The notes below the pieces were generated by a model. That model saw only the letters and a program-made list of their open reading frames with translations, searched no databases and was not told the origin of the DNA. Source: Miltoncostaea oceani (lineage in GTDB: Bacteria; Actinomycetota; Thermoleophilia; Miltoncostaeales; Miltoncostaeaceae). From it: 64,000 bases of DNA. The stretch spans positions 3,299,001 through 3,363,000 of the forward strand of contig NZ_CP064356.1 of the NCBI RefSeq assembly GCF_018141545.1. The letters run 5' to 3'. A program made the translations under genes and the position numbers. Below are positions 53,748-63,193 of the stretch, one piece after another (positions within the stretch are counted from its first letter, which is position 1; each line of letters begins with the position of its first letter).

Positions 53748-54661
53748 GACGAAGGACCGTGCTCGCGATGATCGCCATGGTGGCGGCCGTCGCGATGTTC
53801 GCGGCCGCCTGTGGGGACGACGACGACGGCGGCGACGCCGCGTCGACGACGCCCGACGGGCCCACGATCACGCTCCGTGGACAGGACTTCAGCGAGTCGG
53901 TGACGATCGCCGAGGTGTACGGCCAGTACCTGGAGGCCAAGGGCTACGACGTGGAGATCCTCACGCCGGCCGGCTTCCGCACCGAGGCCATCGACGGCCT
54001 GCGCAACGGCGACCTGAACCTGATCATCGACTACATCGGCGGCTCCCAGACGGAGCTGGCGCCGGACGAGGACACCTCGGCCGACCCGGCGGAGGTCGCC
54101 GCGGTCATCACGCCGCTGTTCGCCGACATCGGCGCGACGGTGCTCGACTACTCGCCCGCCGTCGACGGCGACGCGTTCGTGGTGCGCGGTGACACCGAGG
54201 GCACGACCATCTCGGACGTCGCCGACGCCGGCCTGAAGTTCGGCGCCTCGTCGCAGTGCTTCGAGCGCCCGCAGTGCTTCATCGGCCTCACCGACCCGGA
54301 CGTCTACGGCATCGAGTTCTCCGGCCGCACCACGCTGGAGTTCGGCCCGCTGCTCGGCGAGGCGCTGAAGGCCAAGGAGGTGGACGCGGTCATCTGGAAC
54401 ACGACCGCCCCGCAGATCGGGACCGAGGGCTTCAAGGTCCTCGAGGACGACAAGGGCCTCTTCCCGGCCCAGAACATCGCCCCGATCATCTCGACCGAGG
54501 TGCTCGACGCCTACGGCGAGCAGCTCTCGACCGACCTGAACGACCTGAGCGCGCAGATCACGACGGACGACCTGCTCGCCTGGAACACCGAGACGGACAT
54601 CAACAAGGTGGAGTCCGACGAGGTGGCGAGCGACTGGCTGACGGAGAAGGGCCTCAAGTAG
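53744..54661 (+). CDS. betaine/choline ABC substrate-binding lipoprotein (OpuCC-like)
   Basis: A 305-aa lipoprotein: lipobox FAAAC (Cys 23), then an OpuAC-type binding protein (ITLRGQDFSESVTIAEVYGQYLEAKGYDVEILTPAGFRTEAIDGLRNGDLNLIIDYIGG). Two Cys (SSQCFERPQCF) might form a disulfide. ATGA overlap with the permease. A GNRA-loop hairpin terminator follows. Confidence 0.93.
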   Translation: MRRRTVLAMIAMVAAVAMFAAACGDDDDGGDAASTTPDGPTITLRGQDFSESVTIAEVYGQYLEAKGYDVEILTPAGFRTEAIDGLRNGDLNLIIDYIGGSQTELAPDEDTSADPAEVAAVITPLFADIGATVLDYSPAVDGDAFVVRGDTEGTTISDVADAGLKFGASSQCFERPQCFIGLTDPDVYGIEFSGRTTLEFGPLLGEALKAKEVDAVIWNTTAPQIGTEGFKVLEDDKGLFPAQNIAPIISTEVLDAYGEQLSTDLNDLSAQITTDDLLAWNTETDINKVESDEVASDWLTEKGLK

Positions 54662-54677
54662 AGCGCCCGCGGCGGCG

Positions 54678-54703
54678 CCCGGGTCCCCGCGAGGGGGCCC
54701 GGG
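54678..54703 (+). terminator. GCGA-tetraloop terminator after betaine operon
   Basis: CCCGGGTCCCC, loop GCGA (GNRA), GGGGGCCCGGG: an 11-bp stem with one G-U pair, 16 bases after the stop. Confidence 0.7.
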
Positions 54704-54743
54704 CCCGGCGCCCGGTCCCGTCCGCTCCGCCCGGCCGGGACGG

Positions 54744-54980
54744 TCAGCTCCTGCGGCGGCGCCTCTGCACGAGGCGGTCGGCCAGCGCCCCGAGCAGCGC
54801 CGACCCGATGATCACGTAGATCAGCCGGGACTCGCGCTCGAAGAGGATCCAGTCGACCTCGACCCGTCCGCGGTTGAAGAGGGCGAACAGCAGGACCACG
54901 AGCCCGATGACGGCGGCGGCCACGAGGCGGCCGACGTCGCGCTGCCCGGGCTCGCGCGACGCGGGTGTCCGATCGGCCAT
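54744..54980 (-). CDS. LapA-domain protein (DUF1049)
   Basis: A 78-aa protein with two TM helices: VAAAVIGLVVLLFALFNRGRVEVDWILF and LIYVIIGSALLGALADRLV, the LapA/DUF1049 signature (N/R-x-x-V-x-V/D-W). Ends in an Arg-rich tail. Function generally linked to LPS assembly in Gram-negatives, unknown in actinobacteria. Confidence 0.85.
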   Translation of the reverse strand: MADRTPASREPGQRDVGRLVAAAVIGLVVLLFALFNRGRVEVDWILFERESRLIYVIIGSALLGALADRLVQRRRRRS

Positions 54981-55066
54981 GGTGCCCCCTCGACGGTCGG
55001 TGACGGATCGCCCCGATGATAGGAGCGCGACCGGCGGGTTCCCGGCGTCGCCCGTCCGCGGGGTCC

Positions 55067-56326
55067 TTACGCCGGGGTCGGGACGCCCTCGGCGCGGGCG
55101 GCGACGGCGCCGCCGGCGACGGGGACCCGGGCGGCCCGCCGCCCGAGCCGCAGCGACATCACGAGAGCGAGGCCCATGAGGGCGAGCATCGGGAGCAGGG
55201 CGCTCGGGATGCCGTCGCCCCACCCGGTGTCGAGCAGGCGCCCGGCGATGAGCTGGGTGGCGACGGCCATGGTGAAGCCGCCGGTGTTGGCGAGGCCGGT
55301 GGCGCTGCCGCCGACGGCGGCGGGGTTGCCCTCGCGCGCCAGGTCGAACGCGAGCATCGACGCCGCCCCGCTGACCCCCGTCGCGACGAGCGTCGCCAGG
55401 ATCAGCGCCGCCGGTGGGCCACCCGCCGGCCACAGCAGCGTCGCCGTCCACAGGGCGAGCGTCCCGCCGGCGACGGCGGTGAGCAGGGGACGCCGCAGGC
55501 CGCGCGCGCGGCCGACGGCCCACCCGAGGGCGGGGGCGCTCAGGCCGAACGACGCGACGCAGACCGCGAGCCAGATCCGCGCCGTCCCCGGCGCGACGTC
55601 CTGGCTGGTGACGAGGTACGGGTAGCCCCACAGCGCCGTGATGGCGACGAACGGCCCCATCAGGCCGAAGTGGGTCCAGAACGCGAGGCGCGTCGCCGGT
55701 CGCGCCCAGGCGGCGCGGAGGGTCGCGAGGACGGCGTCGTGCGCCGGCGGGGTCGCGGCGGCGGCGCCCGGCCGGTCGCGGACCCACCGCAGGCACGCGA
55801 GCGCGAAGAGGGCGGTGAGGACGCCGGTGCCGGCGAACGTGGCCGTCCACCCGGCTCCCTCGAGCGACAGCCCGAGGGGGACGGTGGTGCCGATCTGCCC
55901 GATCGCGCCGGCCATGCCGGTGAGGCTCGCGAGCAGGGCGTACCGGTGGGCGGGGAACCAGCTCTGCGCGATCCGCAGGACCGAGAGGAACATGAACGCG
56001 TCACCGACGCCGACGAGCGCCCGGCCGCCGAGCGCGAGGGGGGCGGACGTCGCGAGCCCGAAGGCGATCTCCCCGGCGCCCATCAGGACGAGGCCGATCG
56101 CCAGGGCGCGACGCGGGCCGATCCGGTCGGCGGCGAGGCCGGCGGGGATCGTCATCGCCAGGTACAGGCCGAGCTGCAGCGCCGAGAGGGTCGCGATGGT
56201 GCCGGGTCCGAGGTCGAACCGCTCCTGCGCGTCGAGGGACGCCACGCCGAGGCTCATCCGGTGGAAGAGCGCCACCAGGTAGAAGCCCGCCGCCAGCCCC
56301 CAGACCGTCCATGCGCTGCGCGCCAT
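55067..56326 (-). CDS. MFS transporter
   Basis: A 419-aa 12-TM permease: AGFYLVALFHRMSLGVASLDAQE, LGLYLAMTIPAGLAADRIGPRRAL (MFS motif between helices 2 and 3), RALVGVGDAFMFLSVLRIAQSWFPAHRYALLASLTGMAGAIGQI. It resembles sugar/organic-acid or anion-type MFS carriers. ATG 56326 with GAGGGGGCGGGG. Divergent from the GntR gene, 102 bp apart, so the regulator probably controls it. Confidence 0.88.
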   Translation of the reverse strand: MARSAWTVWGLAAGFYLVALFHRMSLGVASLDAQERFDLGPGTIATLSALQLGLYLAMTIPAGLAADRIGPRRALAIGLVLMGAGEIAFGLATSAPLALGGRALVGVGDAFMFLSVLRIAQSWFPAHRYALLASLTGMAGAIGQIGTTVPLGLSLEGAGWTATFAGTGVLTALFALACLRWVRDRPGAAAATPPAHDAVLATLRAAWARPATRLAFWTHFGLMGPFVAITALWGYPYLVTSQDVAPGTARIWLAVCVASFGLSAPALGWAVGRARGLRRPLLTAVAGGTLALWTATLLWPAGGPPAALILATLVATGVSGAASMLAFDLAREGNPAAVGGSATGLANTGGFTMAVATQLIAGRLLDTGWGDGIPSALLPMLALMGLALVMSLRLGRRAARVPVAGGAVAARAEGVPTPA

Positions 56327-56428
56327 CCCCGCCCCCTCACGCGTACCTCTTAGATGCATGTTGTGTTTCTAGCAGTCGGCAAGGAGGATCGCCAGCGTGA
56401 GCGGCGGGCCATGCGGTATGGATACGAC
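56327..56428. promoter_or_regulatory. divergent MFS/GntR regulatory region
   Basis: This AT-rich interval (CTTAGATGCATGTTGTGTTT) includes TAGA (56351-56354) and TCTA (56368-56371) arms that may form a GntR operator, and an AGGAGG at 56382-56387 too far from the GntR start to serve it. Confidence 0.45.
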
Positions 56429-57094
56429 ATGGCGACCGATGCCCCGCGTCCCGCGAAGGACCGCGTCTACGACTTCGTGAAGGAGCGGATCCTCGACGGC
56501 GCCTACCCCGGCGGCGAGCTGCTGTCCGAGGGCGAGGTGGCGGAGGCCCTGGCGGTGTCGCGCACCCCGGTCCGCGAGGCGTTCCTGCTGCTTGAGGCCG
56601 AGGGCCTGATGCGCCTCTATCCGAAGCGCGGCGCCCTGATCGTGCCCGTCTCCCCCGACGAGGTGCGGGAGGTGATGGAGACGCGCCAGATGGTGGAGGC
56701 CCACGCCGCCGAGCGGATGGCGGGGCTCGGCGACGACGCGGCGCCCCTCCGCGTCCGCCTGGCCGAGCTGCTCGACCACCAGGAGGCGCTGCTCGACGCC
56801 GGCGACCTGGCCGGCTTCGTCGAGGCCGACCGCGACTTCCACCACGCCATCGTCGCCGCGTCCGGCAACACGATCCTCACCCGCCTGCACGACTCGCTGC
56901 GCGATCGGCAGCGGCGCATGGTGGGGGCGACGGTGCGCCGCGACCCGGAGGTGACGCGCCGCTTCCTCTCGGAGCACCGCGGCATCGCCGACGCGATCTC
57001 CGCCGGCGACGGCGCCGCGGCCCGCGCCCGCGTGACGGCCCACCTGGAGTCGTCGCGCCGTGGCATCGAGGGGGCGGCGTTCACGGGCTCGTGA
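56429..57094 (+). CDS. GntR-family regulator (FadR subfamily)
   Basis: A 221-aa regulator: winged HTH DRVYDFVKERILDGAYPGGELLSEGEVAEALAVSRTPVREAFLLLEAEGLMRLYPKRGALI and a C-terminal FCD domain (DFHHAIVAASGNTILTRLHDSL with His residues that bind metal or an organic acid; ...SEHRGIADAISAGDGAAARARVTAHLESS). It should control the divergent MFS gene in response to a carboxylate. Starts at 56411 or 56354 are alternatives. Confidence 0.88.
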   Translation: MATDAPRPAKDRVYDFVKERILDGAYPGGELLSEGEVAEALAVSRTPVREAFLLLEAEGLMRLYPKRGALIVPVSPDEVREVMETRQMVEAHAAERMAGLGDDAAPLRVRLAELLDHQEALLDAGDLAGFVEADRDFHHAIVAASGNTILTRLHDSLRDRQRRMVGATVRRDPEVTRRFLSEHRGIADAISAGDGAAARARVTAHLESSRRGIEGAAFTGS

Positions 57095-57148
57095 CAGGGC
57101 GGCGGACCCCCTGGCCGGAGGGCCCCTCCCGCCCCTAGAGTCGCGCGG

Positions 57149-59254
57149 ATGCTCCGCCGCCTCGCCACGTTCTCGTCCGAGCGCATCGGCAAGTTCGTCG
57201 TCCTCGGCGTGTGGATCGCGATCCTGTTCGCCCTCGCGCCGTCGGCGTCGCAGTTCGAGTCGGCCCAGAAGAACGAGGCGTCGAGCTTCCTGCCGGGCGA
57301 CGCCGAGTCGACGCAGGTGCTCGACGCGCTCGAGGAGTTCGGCTCGGCGGACGTGGCAGACGCGGTGATCGTCTTCGCGCGCGACGGCGGACTGACGGAC
57401 GCCGACCGGGCCGCCATCGAGGACGTGCGCGGGAGCCTCGCCGCCGACCCGCCGGTCGCGACGGGTCCTCCGGCGCCGACGGTCTTCTCCGACGACGGGG
57501 CCGCCGCGATCCTGATCGCCCCCATCACCGTCGCCGACGGCGAGTCGGATGTGCTGCTCGACGCCGTCGGCGACATCCGCGAGCGCACCTCGGACGTGCC
57601 GGAGGGCCTCGAGACGGCCGTGACCGGCGGCGCCGGGTTCTCGGCCGACGCGATCGAGGTGTTCGAGGGCATCAACTCGACCCTCCTGTTCGCCACCGCC
57701 GGCCTGGTCTTCATCCTGCTGGTGCTGATCTACCGCAGCCCGATCTTCTGGATCCTGCCGCTGCTGGCGGTGGCGTTCGCCGAGCTGACGGTCCGCGGCA
57801 TCGGCTACGTGCTGGCGAGCAACGGCGTGGTCGTGAACGGCCAGACCGCCGGCATCCTGCTGGTGCTGGTGTTCGGCGCGGGCACCGACTACGCGCTGCT
57901 GCTGGTCGCGCGGTACCGGGAGGAGCTCCGCCGCCACGAGGACAAGCACGAGGCGATGCAGCTGGCGCTGCGGCGCGCGGGGCCCGCGATCCTCGCCTCG
58001 GGCGTGACCAACATCTGCGCCCTGCTGGTGCTCGCCCTCGCCGAGGTCAACGGCACCGCCGGGCTCGGCCCCGTCGGCGCGATGGGCGTCGCGGTGGCGA
58101 TGGTCGCGATGCTGACGGTGCTGCCCGCGCTGCTGGTGATCGCGGGTCGGCGGGCGTTCTGGCCCTTCATCCCGCGGTTCACGGAGGGCGAGCCGGACGT
58201 GCCGGAGGAGCGCGGCGTGTGGCGCCGCCTGGGCGATCGCATCGCGCTCCGTCCGCGACCGATCTGGATCGGCACGCTCGCGGGCCTGCTGGTGCTCTCC
58301 CTCGGCATCTTCGCCTTCGACAGCGGGCTGACCCAGGAGGACGACTTCCGCAGCGACGTCGAGTCGGTCCAGGGGCAGGAGCTCCTCGCCCAGTCGTTCC
58401 CGGCGGGGGCGTCGGCGCCCACCGACGTGATCGTCCCGGACGCCACGCGGGCCCCGGCCGTGACCGAGGCGCTCGCGGCGCTCCCCGAGGTCGACTCGGT
58501 CCGTCCGGTGGAGGAGGGGCCGCCCGGCGCGCGGCTGGCGGTGACGCTCGGACCCGACCCCTACTCGACCGAGGCCCTCGACCTCGTGCCGGACCTGCGC
58601 GCCACGGCGAAGGCCGCGGGCGGCGAGGAGACGCTCGTCGGCGGCCCGACGGCCACCAAGTACGACCTCGACCAGGCCGCGATCCGCGACCTCAAGGTGC
58701 TCCCGCCGATCGTCCTGCTGGTCATCCTGGTGATCATCGGGTTGCTGCTGCGCGCGGTCGTGGCGCCGCTGCTGCTGGTGGGGACGGTGATCGTGTCGTT
58801 CCTCGCAGCCCTCGGGGCGAGCGTGCTCGTGTTCGAGTACGTCTTCGGCTTCCCCGGAGAGGACCCGTCACTGCCGCTGTTCGGGTTCATCTTCCTGGTG
58901 GCGCTCGGCGTGGACTACAACATCTTCCTGATGGCCCGGGTGCGCGAGGAGACCGAGCGGTACGGCACCCGGGAGGGCATGATCCGCGGCCTCGCCGTGA
59001 CGGGCGCGGTGATCACGTCGGCGGGCATCGTCCTGGCCGGCACGTTCTCGGTGCTGGCGGTGCTGCCCCTGGTGACGCTCACCGAGATCGGCTTCCTCGT
59101 CGCGTTCGGCGTCCTGCTCGACACGTTCATCGTCCGGTCGATCCTGCTGCCGGCGACGGTGATGGGGCTCGACCGGCGCATCTGGTGGCCGTCGAAGCTG
59201 TCGACGGCCGACCCCACCGCCCCGCCACCGCCCGAGGTCAGTCCTCCAGCGTGA
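57149..59254 (+). CDS. MMPL/RND exporter
   Basis: A 701-aa MMPL transporter: RLATFSSERIGKFVVLGVWIAILFALAPSASQF, LVFGAGTDYALLLVARYREELRRHEDKHEAM (D-Y relay), LVALGVDYNIFLMARVREE, VAFGVLLDTFIVRSILLPA. Exports hydrophobic or lipid compounds. ATG 57149 is 55 bp after the GntR gene. Its last 17 bp overlap the convergent GST gene. Confidence 0.9.
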   Translation: MLRRLATFSSERIGKFVVLGVWIAILFALAPSASQFESAQKNEASSFLPGDAESTQVLDALEEFGSADVADAVIVFARDGGLTDADRAAIEDVRGSLAADPPVATGPPAPTVFSDDGAAAILIAPITVADGESDVLLDAVGDIRERTSDVPEGLETAVTGGAGFSADAIEVFEGINSTLLFATAGLVFILLVLIYRSPIFWILPLLAVAFAELTVRGIGYVLASNGVVVNGQTAGILLVLVFGAGTDYALLLVARYREELRRHEDKHEAMQLALRRAGPAILASGVTNICALLVLALAEVNGTAGLGPVGAMGVAVAMVAMLTVLPALLVIAGRRAFWPFIPRFTEGEPDVPEERGVWRRLGDRIALRPRPIWIGTLAGLLVLSLGIFAFDSGLTQEDDFRSDVESVQGQELLAQSFPAGASAPTDVIVPDATRAPAVTEALAALPEVDSVRPVEEGPPGARLAVTLGPDPYSTEALDLVPDLRATAKAAGGEETLVGGPTATKYDLDQAAIRDLKVLPPIVLLVILVIIGLLLRAVVAPLLLVGTVIVSFLAALGASVLVFEYVFGFPGEDPSLPLFGFIFLVALGVDYNIFLMARVREETERYGTREGMIRGLAVTGAVITSAGIVLAGTFSVLAVLPLVTLTEIGFLVAFGVLLDTFIVRSILLPATVMGLDRRIWWPSKLSTADPTAPPPPEVSPPA

Positions 59255-59846
59255 CGTGCCCCGGCTGGGCGGCGACGCGCCCCAGCCACGCGCGGACGGC
59301 GGGGTAGGGCGCGAGGTCGATGCCGGCCTGGCCGGCGACGTGGGTGTAGGCGTAGAGGGAGATGTCGGCGACGCTGAAGCGGTCGCCGACGAGGTAGTCG
59401 CGGCCGGTGAGGTGCGCCTCCATCGCGTGGAGCGCGCGGCGGCCGCCCTCCTGCCGGGCGGCGAGGGCGTCGGGGTCGTGGGGCGGCGCCCCCGGGATGT
59501 GGAGCCAGAACCGGGCGACGGCGATGTTCGGCTCGTGGTCGTACTGCTCGAAGAACATCCACTGCAGCGCCTGCGCCCGCGCGAAGGGGTCGGCGGGGAT
59601 CAGGTCGGGGTCGTGCAGCTCGGCGAGGTGCCAGACGATGGCGTTCGACTCGGCCAGGTGGCGGCCGTCGTCGAGGCGGAGCGTCGGCACCCGCAGCGCG
59701 GGGTTGGCGTCGCGGCCGAGGGTGCGTTCGCGGTCGCCGCGGTCGGTGACGCTCATCGTGACCCGCTCGTACGCGATCCCGCACCGGGCGAGGACGAGCC
59801 GGACCTTCCAGCAGTTCCCCGACGCCGGGTTGTCGTACAGCAGCAC
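59238..59846 (-). CDS. glutathione S-transferase-like protein
   Basis: A 202-aa two-domain GST: thioredoxin half MLLYDNPASGNCWKVRLVLARCGIAYE, RVPTLRLDDGRHLAESNAIVWHLAE (ESNAI glutathione contact), and an all-alpha half with LVGDRFSVADISLYAYTHVA (N-capping box). Glutathione is not the usual thiol in actinobacteria, so the real substrate may differ. GTG 59846 gives the full family length. Confidence 0.88.
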   Translation of the reverse strand: MLLYDNPASGNCWKVRLVLARCGIAYERVTMSVTDRGDRERTLGRDANPALRVPTLRLDDGRHLAESNAIVWHLAELHDPDLIPADPFARAQALQWMFFEQYDHEPNIAVARFWLHIPGAPPHDPDALAARQEGGRRALHAMEAHLTGRDYLVGDRFSVADISLYAYTHVAGQAGIDLAPYPAVRAWLGRVAAQPGHVTLED

Positions 59847-59848
59847 GG

Positions 59849-60286
59849 CTAGAAGAGGCGGATCACCGACCGGGAGAGGCGGAAGCCGTGTCCCGCGCGG
59901 TTGACGCAGGTGAGGCCGGTGCGGCGGGACGCGCAGACGATGGCGCCGTTGCCGAGCCGGATCTTCTGGCCGTACTGCAGGATCCGGATCCGCTCACCCG
60001 GCGATGGCAGCGCGGTGTCGCTCGCGCAGAGGCCCCGGCCCTTCCCCGCGGTCGGGGTGATGACGTAGGCGGTGCCCCAGTCGAACCGGCACGACCGTGG
60101 CTTCGGCGGCGGGGTGGCGGAGGTCTCGCGGATGTCGCAGCGCATCTCGGTGCGGTCGCCGATGCAGCCGATGTTGCGGCTCGGCGTGGCGAACCGGGTG
60201 AGGGCGACGGCGCTCGCGCTCCAGACCATGAGGCCGGCGGTGGCGAGGACCAGGGCGAGGACCAGTCGTCGGTTCATGCGCGCCAT
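59849..60286 (-). CDS. secreted small hypothetical protein (disulfide-rich)
   Basis: A 145-aa protein with signal peptide (LVLALVLATAGLMVWSASAVA) and six Cys in the mature part (IGCIGD, RCDIRE, RSCRFD, LCASD, VCASRR, LTCVNR) that can form three disulfides. FATPSRNIGCIGD and VCASRRTGLTCVNRAGHGFRLSRS recall a family of exported mycobacterial/actinobacterial proteins. Function unknown. ATG 60286 or 60277. Confidence 0.75.
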   Translation of the reverse strand: MARMNRRLVLALVLATAGLMVWSASAVALTRFATPSRNIGCIGDRTEMRCDIRETSATPPPKPRSCRFDWGTAYVITPTAGKGRGLCASDTALPSPGERIRILQYGQKIRLGNGAIVCASRRTGLTCVNRAGHGFRLSRSVIRLF

Positions 60287-60331
60287 TCTGCCACCGGGGC
60301 GACCCGCACGGCACCCTCGTAGACTCGCCCG

Positions 60332-61339
60332 ATGCCCACGCACACGCACCCCACACGACGGCTCGGCGCGAACGGCCCCGAGATCACCACGATCGGCTTC
60401 GGCGCCTGGGCGATCGGTGGTGGTGACTGGGCATTCGGTTGGGGGTCGCAGGACGACCGCGACTCCGTCGCCGCGATCCACCGGGCGTTGGAGGGCGGCG
60501 TGAACTGGATCGACACCGCCGCCGTCTACGGGCTCGGGCACTCCGAGGAGGTCGTCCGGAAGGCCCTCGAGGGCGTCGGCGAGCGGCCCCTGGTGTTCAC
60601 GAAGTGCGGGATGGTGTGGCAGGACCAGGCCGACGGCGTCCCCCGCCCGAACCTGAGACCCGACGAGATCCGCCGCGAGTGCGACGACTCCCTCCGCCGC
60701 CTCGGCGTCGACCAGATCGACCTGTACCAGTTCCACTGGCCCGACAACAACACGGGCACGCCGGTCGAGGAGAGCTGGGGCGTCATGGCCGACCTCGTCC
60801 AGGCGGGCAAGGTGCGGTGGGCGGGTGTCTCCAACTTCGACGTCGCCCTGCTGGAGAGGTGCGAGCCGATCCTCCACGTCGATTCGCTGCAGCCGATGTT
60901 CAACCCGGTGGAGCGGCGCGCGGCGGAGCTGCTGCCGTGGTGCCGGGAGCACGGAACCGGCGTGATCGCGTACAGCCCGATGATGTCCGGGCTGCTGACG
61001 GAGCGGTTCAGCCACGAGCGGATGGCGAACCTCGACGAGGACGACTGGCGCCACGGCATGCCGGACGTGTTCGCCGAGCCGGCCCTCAGCGCCAACCTGG
61101 CCCTGCGCGACGCGCTCCGGCCGATCGGCGAGCGCCACGGCGTCAGCACGGGTGAGGTCGCGATCGCGTGGGTGCTCGCCCACGACGGCGTGACCGGCGC
61201 GATCGTGGGTGGGCGCAGCGCGGAGCAGGTGGAGGGGTGGCTGGGCGCGAGCGGCGTCACGCTCTCCGACGCCGACCTCGACGAGATCGACGCGGCGATC
61301 GCGGCGACGGGCGCGGGCCGGGGGCCGAGCCGCCCGTGA
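60332..61339 (+). CDS. aldo/keto reductase
   Basis: A 335-aa AKR: catalytic Asp and Tyr in WIDTAAVYGLGHSE, Lys in VFTKCG, His in YQFHWPD; NADPH-binding IVGGRSAEQV near the C-terminus. Reduces aldehydes/ketones. Its TGA overlaps the GTG of the following ABC exporter (GTGA), so both may belong to one detoxification operon. Confidence 0.9.
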   Translation: MPTHTHPTRRLGANGPEITTIGFGAWAIGGGDWAFGWGSQDDRDSVAAIHRALEGGVNWIDTAAVYGLGHSEEVVRKALEGVGERPLVFTKCGMVWQDQADGVPRPNLRPDEIRRECDDSLRRLGVDQIDLYQFHWPDNNTGTPVEESWGVMADLVQAGKVRWAGVSNFDVALLERCEPILHVDSLQPMFNPVERRAAELLPWCREHGTGVIAYSPMMSGLLTERFSHERMANLDEDDWRHGMPDVFAEPALSANLALRDALRPIGERHGVSTGEVAIAWVLAHDGVTGAIVGGRSAEQVEGWLGASGVTLSDADLDEIDAAIAATGAGRGPSRP

Positions 61340-62220
61340 GCTCCGAGGTGTCCGCGCGTCCCGTTCCCCCGCCGGGCGGGCACCCCCTGAAGCGCCTGTG
61401 GCAGTACGCGGACGGCCACCGTGGCCGGGTCGTCTGGGCGACGTTCCTGACGATCCTCAACAAGGTCTTCGACGTCTTCCCGGAGATCCTGATCGGCGTC
61501 GCGATCGACGTGATCGTGAACGAGAACGACTCGTTCGTCGCCGACGTGACGGGGGTGGAGGGGCGCTGGGAGCAGCTCCTGATCCTCGCCCTGCTGAACG
61601 CGGCGGTGTGGATCGGCGAGTCGGCCTCCGAGTGGGGGTACCAGATCGCGTGGCGGAACCTGGCGCAGACGGTGGAGCACGAGGCGCGGATGGACACGTA
61701 CGCGCACGTGCAGCGGCTGGAGCTCGGGTACTTCGAGGACCAGAGCACCGGCGGCCTGATGTCGGTCCTGAACGACGACGTGAACCAGCTGGAGCGGTTC
61801 CTCGACGTCGGCGCCACCGCGATCATCCAGGTGGTCGTGAACATCGTCCTGGTGGGGGCGATCTTCCTCGTCGCCAGCCCGACGCTGTTCCTGGTGGCGT
61901 TCGCGCCGATCCCGATCATCGTGTTCGGGTCCTTCCTGTACCAGCGGCTGCTGGAGCCGAAGTACCGGGAGGTGCGCACCAGGGTCGGCCACCTGAACGG
62001 CACGCTGTCGAACAACATCGGCGGCATCGCGACGATCAAGGCGTTCACGGCGGAGGATCGGGAGATCGCCCGGGTCGCCGGCGAGTCCGACGGCTACCGC
62101 CTGGCGAACGCCGACGCCATCCGCCTCTCCAGTGCCTTCGTCCCCCCTGATCCGGATGGCGATCCTCGCGGGCTTCACCCTGACCCTGCTCGTGGGCGGC
62201 AACGCCGTCCTCGAGGGTGA
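61336..62220 (+). CDS. ABC exporter, membrane-domain half (frameshifted)
   Basis: N-terminal half of a multidrug/lipid ABC exporter: [23 protein letters not shown], six-TM domain ([54 protein letters not shown], the EYFE-like coupling helix). The frame reads on normally to [13 protein letters not shown] and then meaninglessly to 62220. GTG 61336 overlaps the aldo/keto reductase stop. See the next entry. Confidence 0.85.
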   Translation: MSSEVSARPVPPPGGHPLKRLWQYADGHRGRVVWATFLTILNKVFDVFPEILIGVAIDVIVNENDSFVADVTGVEGRWEQLLILALLNAAVWIGESASEWGYQIAWRNLAQTVEHEARMDTYAHVQRLELGYFEDQSTGGLMSVLNDDVNQLERFLDVGATAIIQVVVNIVLVGAIFLVASPTLFLVAFAPIPIIVFGSFLYQRLLEPKYREVRTRVGHLNGTLSNNIGGIATIKAFTAEDREIARVAGESDGYRLANADAIRLSSAFVPPDPDGDPRGLHPDPARGRQRRPRG

Positions 62221-63154
62221 CCTCGCCGTCGGCTTCTTCTCGGTCCTGGTCTTCATGACGCAGCGCCTGTTGTGGCCGCTCACCCGCCTGGGCGAGACCT
62301 TCGACCTCTACCAGCGGGCGATGGCCAGCACCCGCAGGATCCTCGACCTCCTGGCCGTGAAGCCGCAGATCGTGGAGGGCTCGGGCCTCCTCCCGAGGCC
62401 CGTCACCGGCGCCGTCCGCTTCGATGACGTCCGCTTCTCGTACAACGCCGGCCCCGAGGTGCTGCGCGGCCTGGACATCGACGTCCCCGCCGGCGAGACC
62501 CACGCCGTCGTCGGCCTGACCGGTGCGGGCAAGAGCACGATCGTGAAGCTCCTGCTGCGGCTCTACGAGCCGAGCAGCGGCCACGTCACGGTGGACGGGG
62601 TGGACGTCCGCGAGCTCACCTTCGGCGATCTGCGGGGCGCGATCGGCCTGGTGAGCCAGGACGTCTTCCTCTTCGACGGTACCGTCCGGGAGAACATCGC
62701 CTACGGCGACCCGGACGCCCCGGACGAGGCGATCGAGGAGGCCGCACGCCTGGCGGAGGCCCACGACTTCATCACGGCGCTACCGGAGGGCTACGACACC
62801 CTCGTCGGCGAACGCGGCCAGAAGCTCAGCGGAGGCCAGCGGCAACGGCTGAGCATCGCGAGGGCCATCGTGAGGAACCCGGCGATCCTCGTCCTGGACG
62901 AGGCGACGAGCTCAGTGGACAACGAGACGGAAGCGGCGATCCAGCGCAGCCTGGAGACGGTGTCGAGGAACCGGACCACCCTCGTCATCGCCCACCGCCT
63001 GAGCACGATCCGCCACGCCGACCGGATCCATGTCCTCGAAGCCGGTCAGGTCAAGGAAGCCGGGACCCACGACGAGCTGATCGGGGTCGGCGGCCTCTAC
63101 GCGGCCCTGTGGAGGGTGCAGACGGGTGAGGGAGCCGGCATCAGCTCGTCGTGA
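62132..63154 (+). CDS. ABC exporter, last TMs and ATPase half (frameshifted)
   Basis: Continuation in the next frame: [29 protein letters not shown], then NBD with Walker [19 protein letters not shown], signature [15 protein letters not shown], Walker [13 protein letters not shown] and H-loop VIAHRLST. The two halves together make one complete 600-aa exporter. A good conventional start within this half (ATG 62153) lacks a ribosome site, so independent translation is unlikely. Confidence 0.85.
   Translation: MPSSPLIRMAILAGFTLTLLVGGNAVLEGDLAVGFFSVLVFMTQRLLWPLTRLGETFDLYQRAMASTRRILDLLAVKPQIVEGSGLLPRPVTGAVRFDDVRFSYNAGPEVLRGLDIDVPAGETHAVVGLTGAGKSTIVKLLLRLYEPSSGHVTVDGVDVRELTFGDLRGAIGLVSQDVFLFDGTVRENIAYGDPDAPDEAIEEAARLAEAHDFITALPEGYDTLVGERGQKLSGGQRQRLSIARAIVRNPAILVLDEATSSVDNETEAAIQRSLETVSRNRTTLVIAHRLSTIRHADRIHVLEAGQVKEAGTHDELIGVGGLYAALWRVQTGEGAGISSS
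62142..62147 (+). other. 6-C run causing frameshift in ABC exporter
   Basis: GTC CCC CCT GAT in the first frame becomes GTC CCC CTG ATC CGG if one C is removed, restoring [16 protein letters not shown]. The split occurs exactly in a 6-C homopolymer, so either an assembly/sequencing indel or a real inactivating frameshift. Confidence 0.85.
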
Positions 63155-63193
63155 GCGAGCACTGACAGGGGCGCCGTCAGCGATAGCCTTGCG

